Shown in pieces: positions 45,538-56,815 of a stretch of 64,000 bases of DNA (position 1 is the stretch's first letter; every line of letters begins with the position of its first letter). Below the pieces are notes generated by a model, which saw only the letters and a program-made list of their open reading frames with translations, did not search any database and was not told where the DNA came from. The position numbers and the translations under genes were made by a program. This DNA is from Anisus vortex (taxonomy: Eukaryota; Mollusca; Gastropoda; Planorbidae). The DNA lies in NCBI GenBank assembly GCA_949126835.1, contig OX421495.1:30685671-30749670 (forward strand), given 5' to 3'.

Positions 45538-46390
45538 TACATCTTCTTGTAGAGAATCATGTCGGATGCACCAGAGTTCACTAGAGGATCAAGAAGGGAC
45601 AGTCAGCATAAATGGCAGGAGGATCACCAACCTTCGATTTGCAGATGATATCGATGGACTCGCCGAGAATGAGGAAGACTTAGCTAATCTAATGGAATGA
45701 CTGGACACAACTTCCTAATCATATGGTATGCAAATCAGTGCCGAAAAAACAAAATTAATGACTAGTAACACCAGCGGCATCAACACGCAGATCAAGATTG
45801 GTGGGCAGAGTATGGAAACAGTAAAAAGCTTCAAATACCTAGGTGCTATTGTATCTGAAGAGGGCTACAAACCAGAAGTAATGTCCAGGATTGCCCAGAC
45901 AACAGCATCACTAAAGAGTCTCGAGACAATATGGAAAGAAAAGAACCAAAATCAGGCTGATGCGCTCACTGGTCCTCCCCATTTTCTTATACGCTTGTGA
46001 GTCCTGGACATTAACAGCTGAGCTAAAAAAGAAGATAAGATGAGATGCTTCAGAAACCTGCTCGGTAATGGACAGATACGAAAAAGAATACGCCAGGAAG
46101 TTGGAAATATGAAGACCTGCTGGCCAGAATAGAGATGGTATGTCCACATAACTAGAACCAACGGAATTGCCAAAATTATTATGCAGGGTACCATCAGACG
46201 ATGGAGAAAGAGAGGAAGACAAAAGAAACGATTTGAGGATGACATCAGGGAATGGACAGGAAAAAAAAAGTGAGACGCATTAAGAAAGGCTGAGAGACGG
46301 GAGGAATGGAGGAGGGTGGTGTACATGTCATCTGTCACGCCCCAACGGTCCAACAGACTACGGGATATGTATGCTGTAGGCTTTATGTAG
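45538..46390 (+). pseudogene. Decayed RT of an RTE-like/CFDP2-associated non-LTR element
   Basis: 3' half of an endonuclease-RT element, broken by several frameshifts and stops. In order: F-L-stop-R-I-M-S-D-A (about 45543-45569; GAG to TAG in place of Glu), E-G-T-V-S-I-N-G-R-R-I-T-N-L-R-F-A-D-D-I-D-G-L-A with catalytic F-A-D-D at 45638-45649, Y-G-M-Q-I-S-A-E-K-T-K-L-M-T, I-K-I-G-G-Q, F-K-Y-L-G at 45830-45844, S-R-I-A-Q-T-T-A-S-L, L-Y-A-C-E-S-W-T-L near 45990, G-I-A-K-I-I-M-Q-G-T-I-R near 46170, R-G-R-Q-K-K-R-F-E-D-D-I-R-E-W-T near 46210-46260, and P-Q-R-S-N-R-L-R-D-M near 46340-46368. A stretch around 46050-46110 is lost or scrambled. The RT core and spacing match elements whose RT is often annotated in animals as craniofacial development protein 2-like. 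A different lineage from the LINE at 15 kb. Confidence 0.82.
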
Positions 46391-48087
46391 TCATAACTAG
46401 AAGATTTATTTGTATTACATACGTTTGAAAAGTCAGGAATCTTTTTAAAAGGTCTGTGGACCATTTTATGAAACTATCATAAGTGTTACCGTTTACAATA
46501 AGAGTGTAATCATTTAAATCACTGCCTTGCATGTCTATTAAAAATACTTTCATCGAGTACTTAGTTCTTAGTTTAAATTATTGTAATTGTTCATCCGCTT
46601 CAGTATTGATCTTGCAAAGTTTAGATCTGCTGTGGGAATACAGTTGACACATAATTTTTTTTTTACATACTCTTCCCAAAATACATTTTGTTAAATGACA
46701 AAGAAAATGTGTTTTAAATTTTTTATACATTTATCTAAAATTATGATACCTTCAATCTCCCCTCTTGGCTACCGCACAGGGAATAATTAAAGTGTAAAAG
46801 GATCGACTAACTAGCTTTGACTGTCATACTAGTATTTAGGCCTAGGCTACTAAGTTAACAGGGAGAACTGTTAGCCTGTAAGGCTCATAAGTGTCTCTGG
46901 AGAAAAAATAATAAAAAACATATCCTAAATGCTATCAAAAATAATTAGGCCCTATATTACAACTAGATGCATCTTTGCATATTTAACAAAATGTTCAAGT
47001 ACACATACAAAGAATACCAAAATGAAGGGCCCCCAGTGCTATTAGAGATTTTAGGAAGTTTTAGGGCATCTTCTCTTAGCTTTATAGCAACAATTAAATA
47101 TAGGCCTATATTTGCGTAATTGTCGACTTAATTTTTAATTATTATATTTATGGGCCCCCTAAACTTTTATGGGTACGGCGTACCGGCTGTACCTCGTTCT
47201 TGTGGGGCCTGCCTACCCAACATGATAAACGCACATTGAGATTTTATGCTTGTTTTTTTAAATGTTTATTTGTTTTATCATTTTAATAAATATAGAAGGT
47301 TTGTATACTAGCATTATAGTATGTAATTGTTGGAATTATTAATGTTTTAAAAATCTCCTTAAATCGACTTAAACAATTAATGCAGGAAATGTTTATTTAC
47401 AACTGGTCAAGGTAAATTGATTTTATTCCTTTAATTACAAGTTGAAATAAATACAATAATGTAGAATTTATATTAGGAAATAATAATTGATAAGTAATAT
47501 TATAGCTAGTTATATTATACAATCAAACATGGAAACTTTAATTATTTGCATTTATATTTCTAAACGTTTTCTATTTTTTCTTTAAAAAAAATATTGTGGC
47601 TTACACTTGTAGTTTTAAAATGATAAAACTAAAAAAAAAAGAATAGTTCAAAATTTTAGAAATATTATATAGTGAAGACATTATATGCACATAAACTTAA
47701 ACAGTACATTAATTACCCGCGTTCTATTATTACTACGAATCCACTCTGCTTAAATGCACTAATGCAATTGCTTGATTGTAATTCCTAAACATTAACTAAT
47801 TTCTCAGGCTAAGATAAAAATATATTAAAACTATTCTAGATTTGCTACACAAAGTATGGAGAGTCTTGTCACTGCGATCGCTTTTCGGCTCTCTGTCTAG
47901 AATCAGTGTTATACATTCTGATCTCAGAGGGCGCTCAAATTGGCGGTCACCAATTAGCGGTATTTTGTCTGAGCCTTGCAAGACTAGGGGCTTGCGGTTT
48001 TCTAGCATTGGCTCTCATTCATGGTTCGACTGGATTACAGCTGGTCTGCACTCGACTCTCATACTTGACGTAAGAGTGGTTGTGCTG
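46391..48087. other. AT-rich unique DNA
   Basis: About 1.7 kb with no supported gene or element; very AT-rich from 47220 to 47700. Confidence 0.55.
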
Positions 48088-48200
48088 CAGGGGTCGGTAA
48101 CCTAAGGACGCGTGCCAAACTTGGCACGCAGAGCCATTTTCGGTGGCATGCAAGGTAGACCTCCCAGAAAGAGATTTTTCAAAATAAATAATGACAAGAT
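48088..48200 (+). mobile_element. hAT-like element, 5' end
   Basis: Starts with the clean terminal motif caggggtcggtaacctaagg, then gcgtgccaaacttggcacgc, an internal palindrome, then cattttcggtggcatgc and aagagatttttcaaaa. Parallel to the copy at 43404. The 3' end is not recognised. Confidence 0.65.
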
Positions 48201-48767
48201 TACTAGCTGATCCACTACTCGTGACCCGCCTTTCTGGACGGGAAGTCAGTACAGTTATTATTATTAGTATTAGTATTAGTAGAGTTGCAGATATCATGTG
48301 ACATTTAAACGCCAAAAGGCCCACAGGAGGGGCAAGAAGTTTGAAAGAGTTCCAAGCGCCTCCTAATGGAAAAAAATAAATTTTAGCAGGTGCTAGAATC
48401 AAATCTGACAACTAAATTAATGTTTTAGCCATTAACCATTAATGTGAAAGTTCAGTCATGAAATTAAGCATTCGCCATAAATGCAAAAAGAAAGATGAAA
48501 ATCATAACCATGTACTTTTTCAAAATGAAATATCAAACTCTTAACGATTTTCTCTATAAAGCTCGTTTGCGTTTAACCTTGGCCTTGCTACGGCGTTTAA
48601 TAATAAATTGTTTTATAAACATAAATTAAAACATATAGTAGAGCAGGATGACGTTTAGGCTGTTGGCAAAAGCTTGCTGCCCCCTTAATGTAGAGGAAAG
48701 AGTGAGGACGAAAAGGCATTAGGCGGAGGGAGACAAGGAAAGTGAGAAAGTAAAGAAATAAAGGGAG

Positions 48768-48812
<45 letters not shown>

Positions 48813-49260
48813 CGAGAGAGAGGGTGGGAACATAGGGAGAAAGTGTCTTAATTAGTCATATTTGTTTAGAGAGGGAGGAAGACATGGCGGGGGGGGGGAA
48901 TAGAGAGATATGGAGCGTGAGATTAAGAGTGTTGGAGACAACATATCCAATGCCTCAAATAAAGGAATGAGTAAGACATATTCCCAAGGCTAAGGGTATT
49001 TGATAGTGGCCGGGGGAGGGGGGCCAATATTGACTCAAATTTTGACATGTTGTGCATCCATGTGATTTATCTAAGTCATGAAAACAATATATAATGTTGT
49101 TTAGTGTAAACTATCGATTTTATATCTATCTAACTATCTATCTCTTTAGCCATATATATATAGCCTATATATAGATCTATATATACCCACTAATATGTAT
49201 ATTGTCTGTACTTGCCTATAAATAACATATAACAAAAATATATTTATAAACAATTTTGTT
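48201..49260. other. Unique DNA with (GA)n
   Basis: A (GA)n microsatellite lies at about 48771-48812 and a G run at 48889-48898. No gene recognised. Confidence 0.6.
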
Positions 49261-50157
49261 TGCAACCCGGTAATTCTGTTTTCTTTACCCGGCATTTGAT
49301 TGCGACCCGGTAATTCTGTTTTCTTTACCCGGCATTTGATTGCGACCCGGTAATTCTGTTTTCTTTACCCGGCATTTGATTGCGACCCGGTAATTCTGTT
49401 TTCTTTACCCGGCATTTGATTGCGACCCGGTAATTCTGTTTTCTTCACCCGGCATTTGATTGCGACCCGGTAATTCTGTTTTCTTTACCCGGCATTTGAT
49501 TGTGACCCGGTAATTCTGTTTTCTTTACCCGGCATTTGATTGCGACCCGGTAATTCTGTTTTCTTTACCCGGCATTTCATTGTGACCCGGTAATTCTGTT
49601 TTCTTTACCCGGCATTTGATTGTAACCCGGTAATTCTGTTTTCTTTACCCGGCATTTGATTGCGACCCGGTAATTCTGTTTTCTTTACCCGGCATTTGAT
49701 TGCAACCCGGTAATTCTGTTTTCTTTACCCGGCATTTGATTGTGACCCGGTAATTCTGTTTTCTTTACCCGGCATTTGACTGTGACCCGGTAATTCTGTT
49801 TTCTTTACCCGGCATTTGATTGTGACCCGGTAATTGTGTTTTCTTTACCCGGCATTTGATTGTGACCCGGGTATTCTGTTTTCTTTACCCGGCATTTGAT
49901 TGTGACCCGGTTATTCTGTTTTCTTTACCCGGCATTTGATTGCGACCCGGTAATTCTGTTTTCTTTACCCGGCATTTGATTGTGACCCGGTAATTCTGTT
50001 TTCTTTACCCGGCATTTGATTGCGACCCGCTAATTCTGTTTTCTTTACCCGGCATTTGATTGTGACCCGGTAATTCTGTTTTCTTTTCCCGGCATTTGAT
50101 TGCGACCCGGTAATTCTGTTTTCTTTACCCGGCATTTGATTGCGACCCGGCATTTAG
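49261..50157. repeat. 40-bp minisatellite, highly homogeneous
   Basis: About 22 copies of a 40-bp unit: acccggtaattctgttttct, ttacccggcatttgattgcg. The unit itself contains two acccgg half-motifs. Changes are mainly tgcg/tgtg/tgca just before the next acccgg, that is C-to-T at a CpG or its complement, a pattern expected from methylated-C deamination. Confidence 0.97.
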
Positions 50158-51495
50158 GAAACACTGTATTTCAAAAAGAAATACCGGTAACCAAGATATA
50201 TTAAATTGTGTATAGTAGGAAAATAGTGAAGAATCCAAAGCCAATCCGCTTTTCACTAGCTTTAAAGACAGCATAAAGAAATTGTGAAAGCACTAAGTGT
50301 TATAGTATTGCTATAAAATCTTATAGTATAAACTAATCTTAAACTTACCTGTAAATTATTAGGAACTCTTCGGCAAACGAAATTATAAAAAGTTTAAGAA
50401 TGTTCTATATCTAATGACCATTCAAAATCCATTAATTAAAGAAAAAAAAAATCATTGAGCAAGATTGAATAGAATAAATCCAAGGAGAACAAATCTACGT
50501 TTGTATTCAATGGATGTGTCATGTTCTCTCTCCTACAGAATTATCCCACAATCACTGAGCTACTGTTGTATGACACACTCTCTATGAATTAATCAAATGT
50601 ACACAGAAGATTTTTGGCTTAGATTGTTTAAAACTTTTTTTACAACTAATACAGAACTCGCTGAGCCGGAAACTGTCAGACATAAAATAAATTTAAAAAA
50701 AAACTGTTTCTTTTTTTTTCTTACTCCCCATGTTGAGTTGGTAAAAAACAAAAGTAATAATTGTCGTGTGTTGGTGACAAGGCTGAATGCCCTTGGGGCA
50801 TTATATTTATAATAATTGGCAAAAACAATTTTTTTTTTATTTCACATAGTAAGCCTAAATATTAAAAAGAAAGTCGTCAAATTCATACATAAAATAATAC
50901 AGTTTTAATACATTCATAGAAATAGGAAGTCATATTTACACTCTCTTACAGTCTCTACACATTGTATACGTATACTATTTAAGTACTTACTAATCGTATT
51001 CTCTCATACACACATCTATAAATAAGTAAAATTCTTGAGTTTAGAATGATTAATAAATACTTTTAATTCATGAAAACGGTGTTTTGAAGCATAAGGACTT
51101 CATTACATTAACAAAATGAAATCTTTCATTAATGTTTCTAGTTGTTTTGTTTTTTTGTTACTTCTCTGACACTCATTCTTCATAATAAGAGGCCTGCACT
51201 CTCTCTCTCTCACACAAAGGTATTTAGTCTCATTAAATCAACAGATGGCGCCTTACTGCGCAGAAACAAATGGCAATGCAACATAGGCCATCTTGTTTGT
51301 ATTGTATTTCTTTTATTTGTTGTTGCCTTTGTTATGTTGTTTGGTTTTGTAAACTAGACATGTTTTATTTGACGTCCAGTTGACGTCTGCTTCCCAAAAC
51401 TCATCACGTCTTGATCTTGTGGTTGATTTTATTTCTTACATTGTCAAGGTATTGTTATAATATGAACGGATCATAACGACATTTACATGTTCTTG
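50158..51495. other. AT-rich unique DNA
   Basis: No supported gene in 1.3 kb. A short CT run lies at 51198-51211. Confidence 0.55.
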
Positions 51496-51499
51496 TTAT

Positions 51500-52226
51500 T
51501 GTGATCGCGTGGGTATTTGTATGTGCGCGTGTTTGTGTCTGTGTCTATGTGTTTTTGTTTGTGTGTGTTTGTGTGTCCTTCAGTGTGTGATTTTGTCTGT
51601 GTGTCTGTGATTGTGTCTGTGTGTACTTGTGTGTTTATATGTCTTTGTATGTGTGTATGTGTATTTGTGTGTCTGTGTTTGTGTCTGTGTGTTTGTGTGT
51701 GCTTGTGTGTTTATATGTTTTGGGTGTATTTGTGTGTCTGTGTGTGCTTGTGTGTTTATATGTCTTTGTGTATGTGTTTGTGTGTATGTGTGTGTTTGTG
51801 TGTTTATATGTCTTCATGTGTTTGTGTGTATATATGTCTTTGTGTGTGTGTGTGTGTGTTTGTGTGTCTGTGTGTGTTTGTGTTAATATGTCTCTGTGTG
51901 TGTGCGTTTGTGTGTCTGTGTGTATTTATGTGTTTTTATGTCTTTGTATGTGTGTTTGTGTGTCTGTGTGTGTTTGGGTGTTTATATGTCTTCGTGTGTT
52001 TGTGTGTGCTTGTGTGTTAATATGTCTTTGTGTGTGTGTATTTGTGTGTCTGTGTATATTTGTGTGTTTTTATGTCTTTGATTGTGTGTTTTTGTGTCTG
52101 TGTGTGTTTGTGTGTTTATATGTCTTTGTGTGTTGGTGTTTGTCTGTGCTTGTGTGTGTATTTGTCTTTGTGTGTATTTGTGTGTCTGTGTATGTTTGTG
52201 TGTTTATATGTCTTTGTATGTGTGTA
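51500..52226. repeat. GT-rich minisatellite (tgtgtgtttgtgtgtc)
   Basis: Degenerate repeat of tgtgtgtttgtgtgtctg with the phrase gtgtttatatgtctttgtg recurring every 40-100 bp. All three plus frames are open for up to 212 codons by composition alone. Confidence 0.93.
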
Positions 52227-52227
52227 T

Positions 52228-52600
52228 GTTGTTACGAAACGCCGTTTCATAATTATTAATAACTGCGAAGATATTTTAAAATGTCTGTTGTTAATTATAG
52301 TTGACACTAATGTGCCGTAGAGAGTTATTACTTGTTCAATAAATACCACCCTTAGTTTAAAATAAATACTGAAATATCCCTTTAAATATGGCGCCTCATA
52401 GCGTCTATTTTATTAACGAATTCGGATATTAATTTGATCGATTACTAAAGTATTTTCTATCAAACTTCAATTGCATCATGCAGAGTTATTGTCCCTTGGA
52501 GTGGTTACGAATCTGATAGATCCAACGCCCAAAAAGCCGATCTATAAAAAGGCAATGTAACCGTTGCCCGCTCTGTCTTTCACATGTACATTACTAGAGG
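52228..52600 (+). promoter_or_regulatory. Possible LTR start with TATA box
   Basis: tgttacgaaacgccgtttc at 52228 resembles the TGTTACG start of LTRs, and a strong TATA-like tataaaaagg lies at 52543-52552, followed 25-30 bp later by the pyrimidine-rich gctctgtctttcac. This fits a U3 region with promoter. No matching 3' end, second copy or primer site was found, so this is tentative. Confidence 0.3.
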
Positions 52601-53757
52601 AAGCTATACTATTATACTCTGATGTTAACTTAATATTTCAATGCTTTATTCAGAAGGATTATTGTGTTTTTCTACTATCAGTTTAATGGATAATATCTTT
52701 ACAAATACTATGCGTATTGCTACTTATTCTATGTGCTTAGCTGATACTCTTGCATAATATTTTCGTCTTCTTACCTTGAAATATTAATTTGTCAGCCCAA
52801 CAATCAGATCCAAATTGGACACCCCTTTGTAATATACCCAATTAAATTCGTTGTTTGACTTTTGACGATGGATTACTTTACTTATTTTCGTTCAATTGTT
52901 TGTGGTGTAGTTTACAACTATTTATTCATCAATTAAATTAATCATTTGTTCAAATTTACAACTAACTAAGAGCCTATATATCAATTGACACTGTAATACT
53001 GTAATGAATGGTAAACTCAATGCTATACATAGTCGAAGCACTCAGGGAGAATAAACCAGCACCTACCTTTAGACACGTTTACAAAGTAATTAATATGAGT
53101 AAATACTAAACTCATACAATAATATACATTTGCTGTGCTGAATAACCTTCATTGAACTGTTTAATAACACTTATGAATAATAATATCAAATATCTTTCAT
53201 AATGGGGGCTGAAGCCAAAAATACATCATACCTATATTAATTCAGGCACCTGCAAGTCATCTGAAAGAACTATAATATTAAAGTAACTGGTTGTCATAAA
53301 TATATAATAATAATGACCAGTATACTAACATCAAATTAACTTTCGGCATGTACAAAGGTGTAGATGACCACTAGTATATCGTCGATGCAATACCATATAA
53401 CTGGCAATTATGTAAGGATTCCTATCACATCATTAATGGTCAGGTGGTAATGTAATAATGTGCATATGTGTTCTGCATGTATTGAATTAATGCAATGTAA
53501 TTCCCACATAATCACCCAAACTCTAAAACACGACAGCCTATGAAGTTATGTAACTTGTCGATTCCTACTTCTTCCCCACCCCCTTTTCCCACACCCACCC
53601 CCTCCCTAAATCATTGAGAGGGCCATGACATAATATGTGCCCTACTAGGAGAATGTCCATATGTCAGATCAGACTAAATCGATCTTTAAACTCTATCTCT
53701 CAAATTACAAAATAAACAGACGACTCAGTCTGTTTAATACACAGAGTAGTAGCTTAG
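52601..53757. other. AT-rich unique DNA
   Basis: No gene recognised; pyrimidine-rich patch at 53565-53610. Confidence 0.5.
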
Positions 53758-54382
53758 CAGGGGGGGGGGGGTGGGAGAACGACCATTTTCGAAAAAAAAA
53801 AAGCCTTTTCGTGAAAGAAAATATTTAATTAATAATTTTAACACGCCACGAAATACAATTTTTCCGTTTCATTTAAAGATTTCTTAGCGTACCAAACAGC
53901 CTAAATGTCATCCTACTCTGGCTCTTCATTTAAAGATTTCTTAGCGTACCAAACAGCATAAATGTCATCCTACTCTGGCTCTTCATTTAAAGATTTCTTA
54001 GCGTACCAAACAGCATAAATGTCATCCTACTCTGGCTCTTCATTTAAAGATTTCTTAGCGTACCAAACAGTCTAAATGTCATCCTACTCTAGCTCTCCAT
54101 TTAAAGATTTCTTAGCGTACCAAACAGCCTTAATGTCATCCTACTCTAGCTCTCCATTTAAATATTTCTTAGCGTACCAAACAGCCTAAATCTCATCCTA
54201 CTCTAGCTCTTCATTTAAAGATTTCTTAGCGGACCAAACAGCCTAAATGTCATCCTACTCTAGGTCTTCATTTAAAGTCAAATAATTTTTAATCGTCTCT
54301 TTTGGGAGGGTGGTCTTGACTGCCATTGGAAATTGCTGTACGTGCCATGTCTGACACACGTGCCTTAGGTTGCCGAGCCCTG
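53758..54382 (-). mobile_element. hAT-like MITE expanded by an internal array
   Basis: On the minus strand it starts cagggctcggcaacctaagg at 54382, then cacgtgtgtcagacatggc and aaaagagacgattaaaaa. At about 54288 it enters a 57-bp array whose unit matches the 3' half of the element at 54502. Beyond the array, minus-strand cgtggcgtgttaaaa (near 53845) may correspond to ctttggcacac, and the C-rich run ending cccctg at 53758 may be the degraded 3' terminus. No target duplication is visible, so the left boundary is uncertain. Confidence 0.6.
53873..54288. repeat. 57-bp minisatellite inside a MITE
   Basis: About seven copies of a 57-bp unit: tttaaagatttcttagcgta, ccaaacagcctaaatgtcat, cctactctggctcttca. 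Its reverse complement (gagtaggatgacatttaggc, then gctaagaaatc) aligns with gagtaggatgacttttaagc and gaataaattagaaatc in the MITE at 54.6 kb. Confidence 0.94.
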
Positions 54383-54501
54383 ATCTATGCCATCAAGTAC
54401 GGGATACCTAAGTTTCAGTTTAGGCTGCCAAAAATGAAACCATTTTCCCAATACTTACTCAGTGCTTTGATTTACTAGGTTGCATAGTTGCATAGTCTAT
54501 G

Positions 54502-54688
54502 CAAGGGTTGGCAACTTACGAAACGCGTGCCAGACTTGGCGATTTTCGATGGCACGCGGAAGACTCCCAAAAAGATAAATAGAATCTCAACTACAAGAAA
54601 AGAGTAGGATGACTTTTAAGCTGTTAGCACGCTGAATAAATTAGAAATCCTACTTTGGCACACTGTTTTGAAATGTTTCCGACCCCTG
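54502..54688 (+). mobile_element. hAT-like MITE, 187 bp, with target duplication
   Basis: Terminal inverted repeats caagggttggcaac (left) and gtttccgacccctg (right), versions of caggggtcggcaacc. Inside are acgcgtgccagacttggcg, ttttcgatggcacgcgg and tactttggcacac. Flanks agtctatg (54494-54501) and agtctaatg (54689-54697) are an 8-bp target duplication apart from one inserted base, as expected for hAT. No coding capacity. Confidence 0.75.
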
Positions 54689-54697
54689 AGTCTAATG

Positions 54698-55450
54698 CAT
54701 TCGTGTCAAAAAGATTTACTTCAGCGATTCCCAAGCGTTTTGTTATTCGTTGCCCAGTTATTTTGATATTTTTACCACTAACAATTCTATGTTGTTTTAA
54801 ATAATTAACATACTATAAAACATATGTTATATTTTCACATAATTTTCCAAAGTGGGTACGTCTATACACAACGGAAGTAGCTAGGATTAAACTATAGAGT
54901 CTACATTGTATTACAAAATATTCCTTTAGGGTTAAACCATACTGTCTTACCAGTATTATGGAATTTCGTTTTGTCTTCTTATTGTTTCATTTTGACAACA
55001 GGTCGATACCCGGCATTTCGGGGACACTTTTGTATTTTTTCATTCATAATATTTTTTTTTTTTAGTTTAGAAAATGTTTGCTTAAAATGTGTTTTTATTA
55101 AAACTAAAAAAGAATGTAAGAAATGTGTAATTAGACAATCTTATGGTCCGATGCCATGCACTTAAGATGCCAAACGCTTTGATGAAATATTTTCTTGTTA
55201 TTGTCTAATTTAATGAAGTTGGGGATAAATTATTAAGTTGGACTTTTTGAGGTTTTATTTCACGGGTAATTAAGGCATTCTGTTTCACAACTTTAGGCTC
55301 ATCCTGTTTAATGTGCTGGACTCAGCCAGCGGACATAACCCACTGATAACTTCTCGCTGATTTGCCGGAACAATCATTTATTTAATGACGACATACCACG
55401 TGACCGACAAGGTCTTCATAACCCGGATTCTTCTTTAATAGGGACAAGGT
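54698..55450. other. AT-rich unique DNA
   Basis: No gene recognised. Confidence 0.5.
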
Positions 55451-55454
55451 ATTC

Positions 55455-55545
55455 ATTTTACACTTGTTCATTTTACACTTGCTTAATTTTACACCTATTC
55501 ATTTTTACATTTGTTCATTTTTACACCTGATCATTTTTACAGTGC
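55455..55545. repeat. Short repeat of ttcattttacacttg
   Basis: Five to six imperfect copies of 15-17 bp. Related phrases (cattttacagtttgtt) occur on to 55630. Confidence 0.7.
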
Positions 55546-55744
55546 TTCACTTGAAAAGCTGTGACTTTACCATATATCCTTATTTTAAACGTTCCATTTT
55601 ACAGTTTGTTAATTTTACAGTTTGTTCATTTTACTTGGGTTCGATTGTTCACGGTGGATTGAATGTTACCGTGGTAGTTCTTGAGGGCAATAAAAAAAAG
55701 AATAAGAAATATTTTATTTTAAACAAATATTTGAATGTACTAGC

Positions 55745-56815
55745 CGCCACAAGTTGGTGTTTTTTCTTAACCGCCACTAGTAGGTGTCTTTCCTTAGGTA
55801 CCACAAGTAGGTGTCTTTTCTTGGGTACCACAAGTAGGTGTCTTTTCTTAGCCACCACAAGTAGGTGTCTTTTCTTAGGTACCACAAGTAGGTGTCTTTT
55901 CTTAGCCACCATAAGTAGGTGTCTTTTCTTAGCCACCACTAGTAGGTGTCTTTTCTTAGGTACCACAAGTAGGTGTCTTTTCTTAGCCACCACAAGTAGG
56001 TGTCTTTTCTTGGGTACCACAAGTAGGTGTCGTTTCTTAACCACCAAAAGTATGTGTCTTTTCTTGGGTACCACAAGTAGGTGTCTTTTCTTAGCCACCA
56101 CAAGTAGGTGTCTTTTCTTGGGTACCACAAGTATGTGTCTTTTCTTGGGTACAACAAGTATGTGTCTTTTCTTGGGTACCACAAGTAGGTGTCTTTTCTT
56201 AGCCACCACAAGTAGATGTCTTTTCTTAGGTACCACAAGTAAGTGTCTTTTCTTAAGTACCACAAGTAGGTGTCTTTTCTTAGCCACCACAAGTAGGCGT
56301 CTTTTCTTAGCCACCACAAGTATGTGTCTTTTCTTATCCGCCACTAGTAGGTGTCTTTTCTTAGCCACCAAAGGTAGGTGTCTTTTCTTAACCGCCACTA
56401 GTAGGTGTCTTTTCTTAGCCACCACAAGTTGGTGTCTTTTCTTGGGTACCACAAGTAGGTGTCTTTTCTTAGCCACCACAGGTAGGTGTCTTTTCTTAGG
56501 CACCACAGGTAGGTGTCTTTTCTTAACCGGCACTATTAGGTGCCTTTTTTAGGCATCACAAGTAGGTGTCTTTTTTAGCCATCATAAGTGGGTGTCTTTT
56601 CTTAGCCACCACAGGTAGGTCTCTTTTCTTAGGCACAACAGGTAGGTGTCTTTTCTTAACCGCCACTATTAGGTGCCTTTTTTTTAGGCACCACAAGTAG
56701 GTGTCTTTTCTAAGCCACCACAAGTAGGTGTCTTTTCTTAACCACCACAAGTAGGTGTCTTTTCTTAACCACCACAAGTAGGTGTCTTACTATAACCGCC
56801 ACTAGTGGGTGTCTT
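55745..56815. repeat. 27-bp minisatellite, open on both strands
   Basis: About 39 copies of a 27-bp unit: accacaagtaggtgtctttt plus cttaggt, cttagcc or cttgggt. Nine codons long without stops, so the plus strand reads repeated T-T-S-R-C-L-F-L-G/A and the minus strand V-P/A-K-K-R-H-L-L-V; open stretches exceed 290 codons both ways. Units ending aggt/gggt and agcc tend to alternate, giving a 54-bp dimer. I see no sign of a gene beyond the lack of stops. Confidence 0.96.

Noticed and set aside
45911..46464. Minus-strand frames of 103 and 170 codons
   Set aside because: Antisense shadows of the RT pseudogene on the plus strand, whose motifs are clearly readable.
51517..52320. Cys-rich 212-codon frame
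   Set aside because: GT/TTTG-rich low-complexity repeat; three overlapping frames are equally open.
55464..56552. 362-codon frame with a non-repeat N-terminal part of about 90 residues
   Set aside because: The N-terminal part is an AT-rich chance frame including another short repeat, the rest is the 27-bp array, and the opposite strand is equally open.
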